Source: Candidatus Pelagibacter sp. (lineage in GTDB: Bacteria > Pseudomonadota > Alphaproteobacteria > Pelagibacterales > Pelagibacteraceae). From it: DNA of 15,085 bases. Where the stretch lies: the NCBI GenBank assembly GCA_028099475.1, contig JAOHHF010000015.1, forward strand, positions 1 to 15,085. Reading direction: 5' to 3'. Under the pieces are notes generated by a model, which saw nothing but the letters and a program-made list of their open reading frames with translations, did no database searches and was not told the origin of the DNA. Position numbers and translations under genes: made by a program. Shown piece after piece: positions 14,347 through 15,085 of the stretch. Positions within the stretch are counted from its first letter, which is position 1, and every line of letters begins with the position of its first letter.

Positions 14347-15085
14347 TTTTTAACACCAAGTCTTTCTTGAGCAGCTTTTGATGTAGTTGTAAATTCAAAT
14401 CTTAATTTTTCATCTGGTTTTGCATATTTAAAACACCCTCTTGCAGCTAATGCACCTTCGTGAAAACCTGATAGTATTAATTTTAATTTACCCGGATAAG
14501 CACAAATGTCTCCAATGGCAAATATTCCATCTATATTAGTCTCAAAATTTTCAGTGTTAACTTTGATTGTTTTTTTATCAATATTTAATCCCCAATCTAA
14601 TATTGGTCCTAACTGCATAATCAAACCAAAAAAACCAAGAACATAATCTGTTTTGAGCTCTTTTGTTTCCCCTTCATCGTGTTGAATATTAACCATATTA
14701 ATATTCTTATCTCCTGAGACAGAAGCTATTTGATATTTTGTGTATAAATTTAATTTTCCTTGATCATTAAGCTCTTTGACTTTTTGAACGCTAGACTCTG
14801 CTCCACTAAAGCCATCTCTTCTATGAATTAAATTTACTTTAGAGGTATTAGATAATTCAATTGCCCAATCTAATGCTGAGTCTCCACCACCAAATATAGA
14901 GATTGTTTTATCTTTAAAAATTGATTTATCTTTAATTGAATAAAATAATGAACTACCTTCAAAATTTTCACATTCTTTTAAAGGAAATTTTCTAGGCTCA
15001 AATGATCCAACACCACCTGCAATTACAATGCTTGCTACATCAAATTCTTGCTTACCACTTGTTTTAACGTGCCATCTATTCTGAA
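14343..15085 (-). CDS. TrxB-like ferredoxin--NADP(+) reductase (5' end outside window)
   Basis: The frame is open from the right edge (first whole codon 15083-15081) to TGA at 14345-14343; the ATG at 14696 is internal. Visible are VIAGGVGSFEPRKFPL, then the NADP-binding GGGDSALDWA and HRRDGFSG motifs, then DYVLGFFGL, GIFAIGDI with an FAD-binding Asp, and a FTTTSKAAQERLG tail. No CxxC lies just before GGGDSA (the residues are DKSIFKDKTISIF). This separates it from true thioredoxin reductases and points to the YumC-type ferredoxin-NADP reductases. It should pass electrons between NADPH and ferredoxin or flavodoxin in the cytosol. About 247 residues are seen; the N-terminal FAD-binding GxGxxG lies outside. 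Confidence 0.88.
   Translation of the reverse strand, partial: QNRWHVKTSGKQEFDVASIVIAGGVGSFEPRKFPLKECENFEGSSLFYSIKDKSIFKDKTISIFGGGDSALDWAIELSNTSKVNLIHRRDGFSGAESSVQKVKELNDQGKLNLYTKYQIASVSGDKNINMVNIQHDEGETKELKTDYVLGFFGLIMQLGPILDWGLNIDKKTIKVNTENFETNIDGIFAIGDICAYPGKLKLILSGFHEGALAARGCFKYAKPDEKLRFEFTTTSKAAQERLGVKK

Noticed and set aside
1..15085. CRISPR arrays, insertion sequences, tRNA or rRNA genes
   Set aside because: No regularly spaced repeats, transposase, terminal inverted repeats or tRNA cloverleaf-like sequence were found on reading the intergenic regions.

Overview
The window looks like a piece of a small, very AT-rich marine alphaproteobacterial chromosome, most likely SAR11/Pelagibacterales-like. 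This rests on most genes being roughly 30% GC by eye, very short intergenic gaps, many 2-6 nt gaps or 4-nt stop/start overlaps, Lys/Asn/Ile-rich proteins, and an alphaproteobacterial-type SOS operator (GTTC-N7-GTTC). The taxon is an inference; no rRNA gene is present to confirm it.

Layout. (1) Positions 1-1619 (+) hold the 3' part of a TPR plus SAM-methyltransferase gene. It is visibly richer in G+C than everything to its right and is probably the edge of an accessory region. (2) From 6023 back to 1815 (all -) run a cupin, a GFA/CENP-V-type zinc protein, a D-glycerate 3-kinase-like kinase and a TolC-family outer-membrane protein, closely packed as an operon. Next comes recA, with its own promoter, a probable LexA operator and a strong terminator. 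(3) The 184-bp cupin/umuD spacer holds divergent promoters, a perfect SOS box abutting the umuD start, a consensus DnaA box inside a hairpin, and an 11-bp direct repeat. umuD and umuC (+) follow and overlap by 23 nt. (4) From 12666 back to 7858 (all -) lies a four-gene block with gaps of 2, 2 and -4 nt: a polytopic GT39/GT83-like sugar transferase, a membrane-anchored GT2, a DUF1800 protein and a Tat-exported DUF1501 protein. (5) dksA (+) starts from a strong divergent promoter. Its product has a Lys-rich N-terminal tail and has lost three of the four zinc-finger cysteines. (6) The right end (-) has the 3' part of a TrxB-like ferredoxin-NADP reductase, a Nu-class GST (YfcG-like) overlapping it by 4 nt, and a MOSC-domain gene broken by a frameshift with an apparent short deletion.

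Working together: recA and umuDC form a DNA-damage module, both carrying candidate LexA boxes. The most interesting unexplained unit is the GT39/83-GT2-DUF1800-DUF1501 operon, which ties lipid-linked sugar transfer to an exported DUF1501/DUF1800 pair of unknown function. No mobile element, CRISPR array, tRNA or rRNA was seen, and no gene-free stretch exceeds 300 bases.
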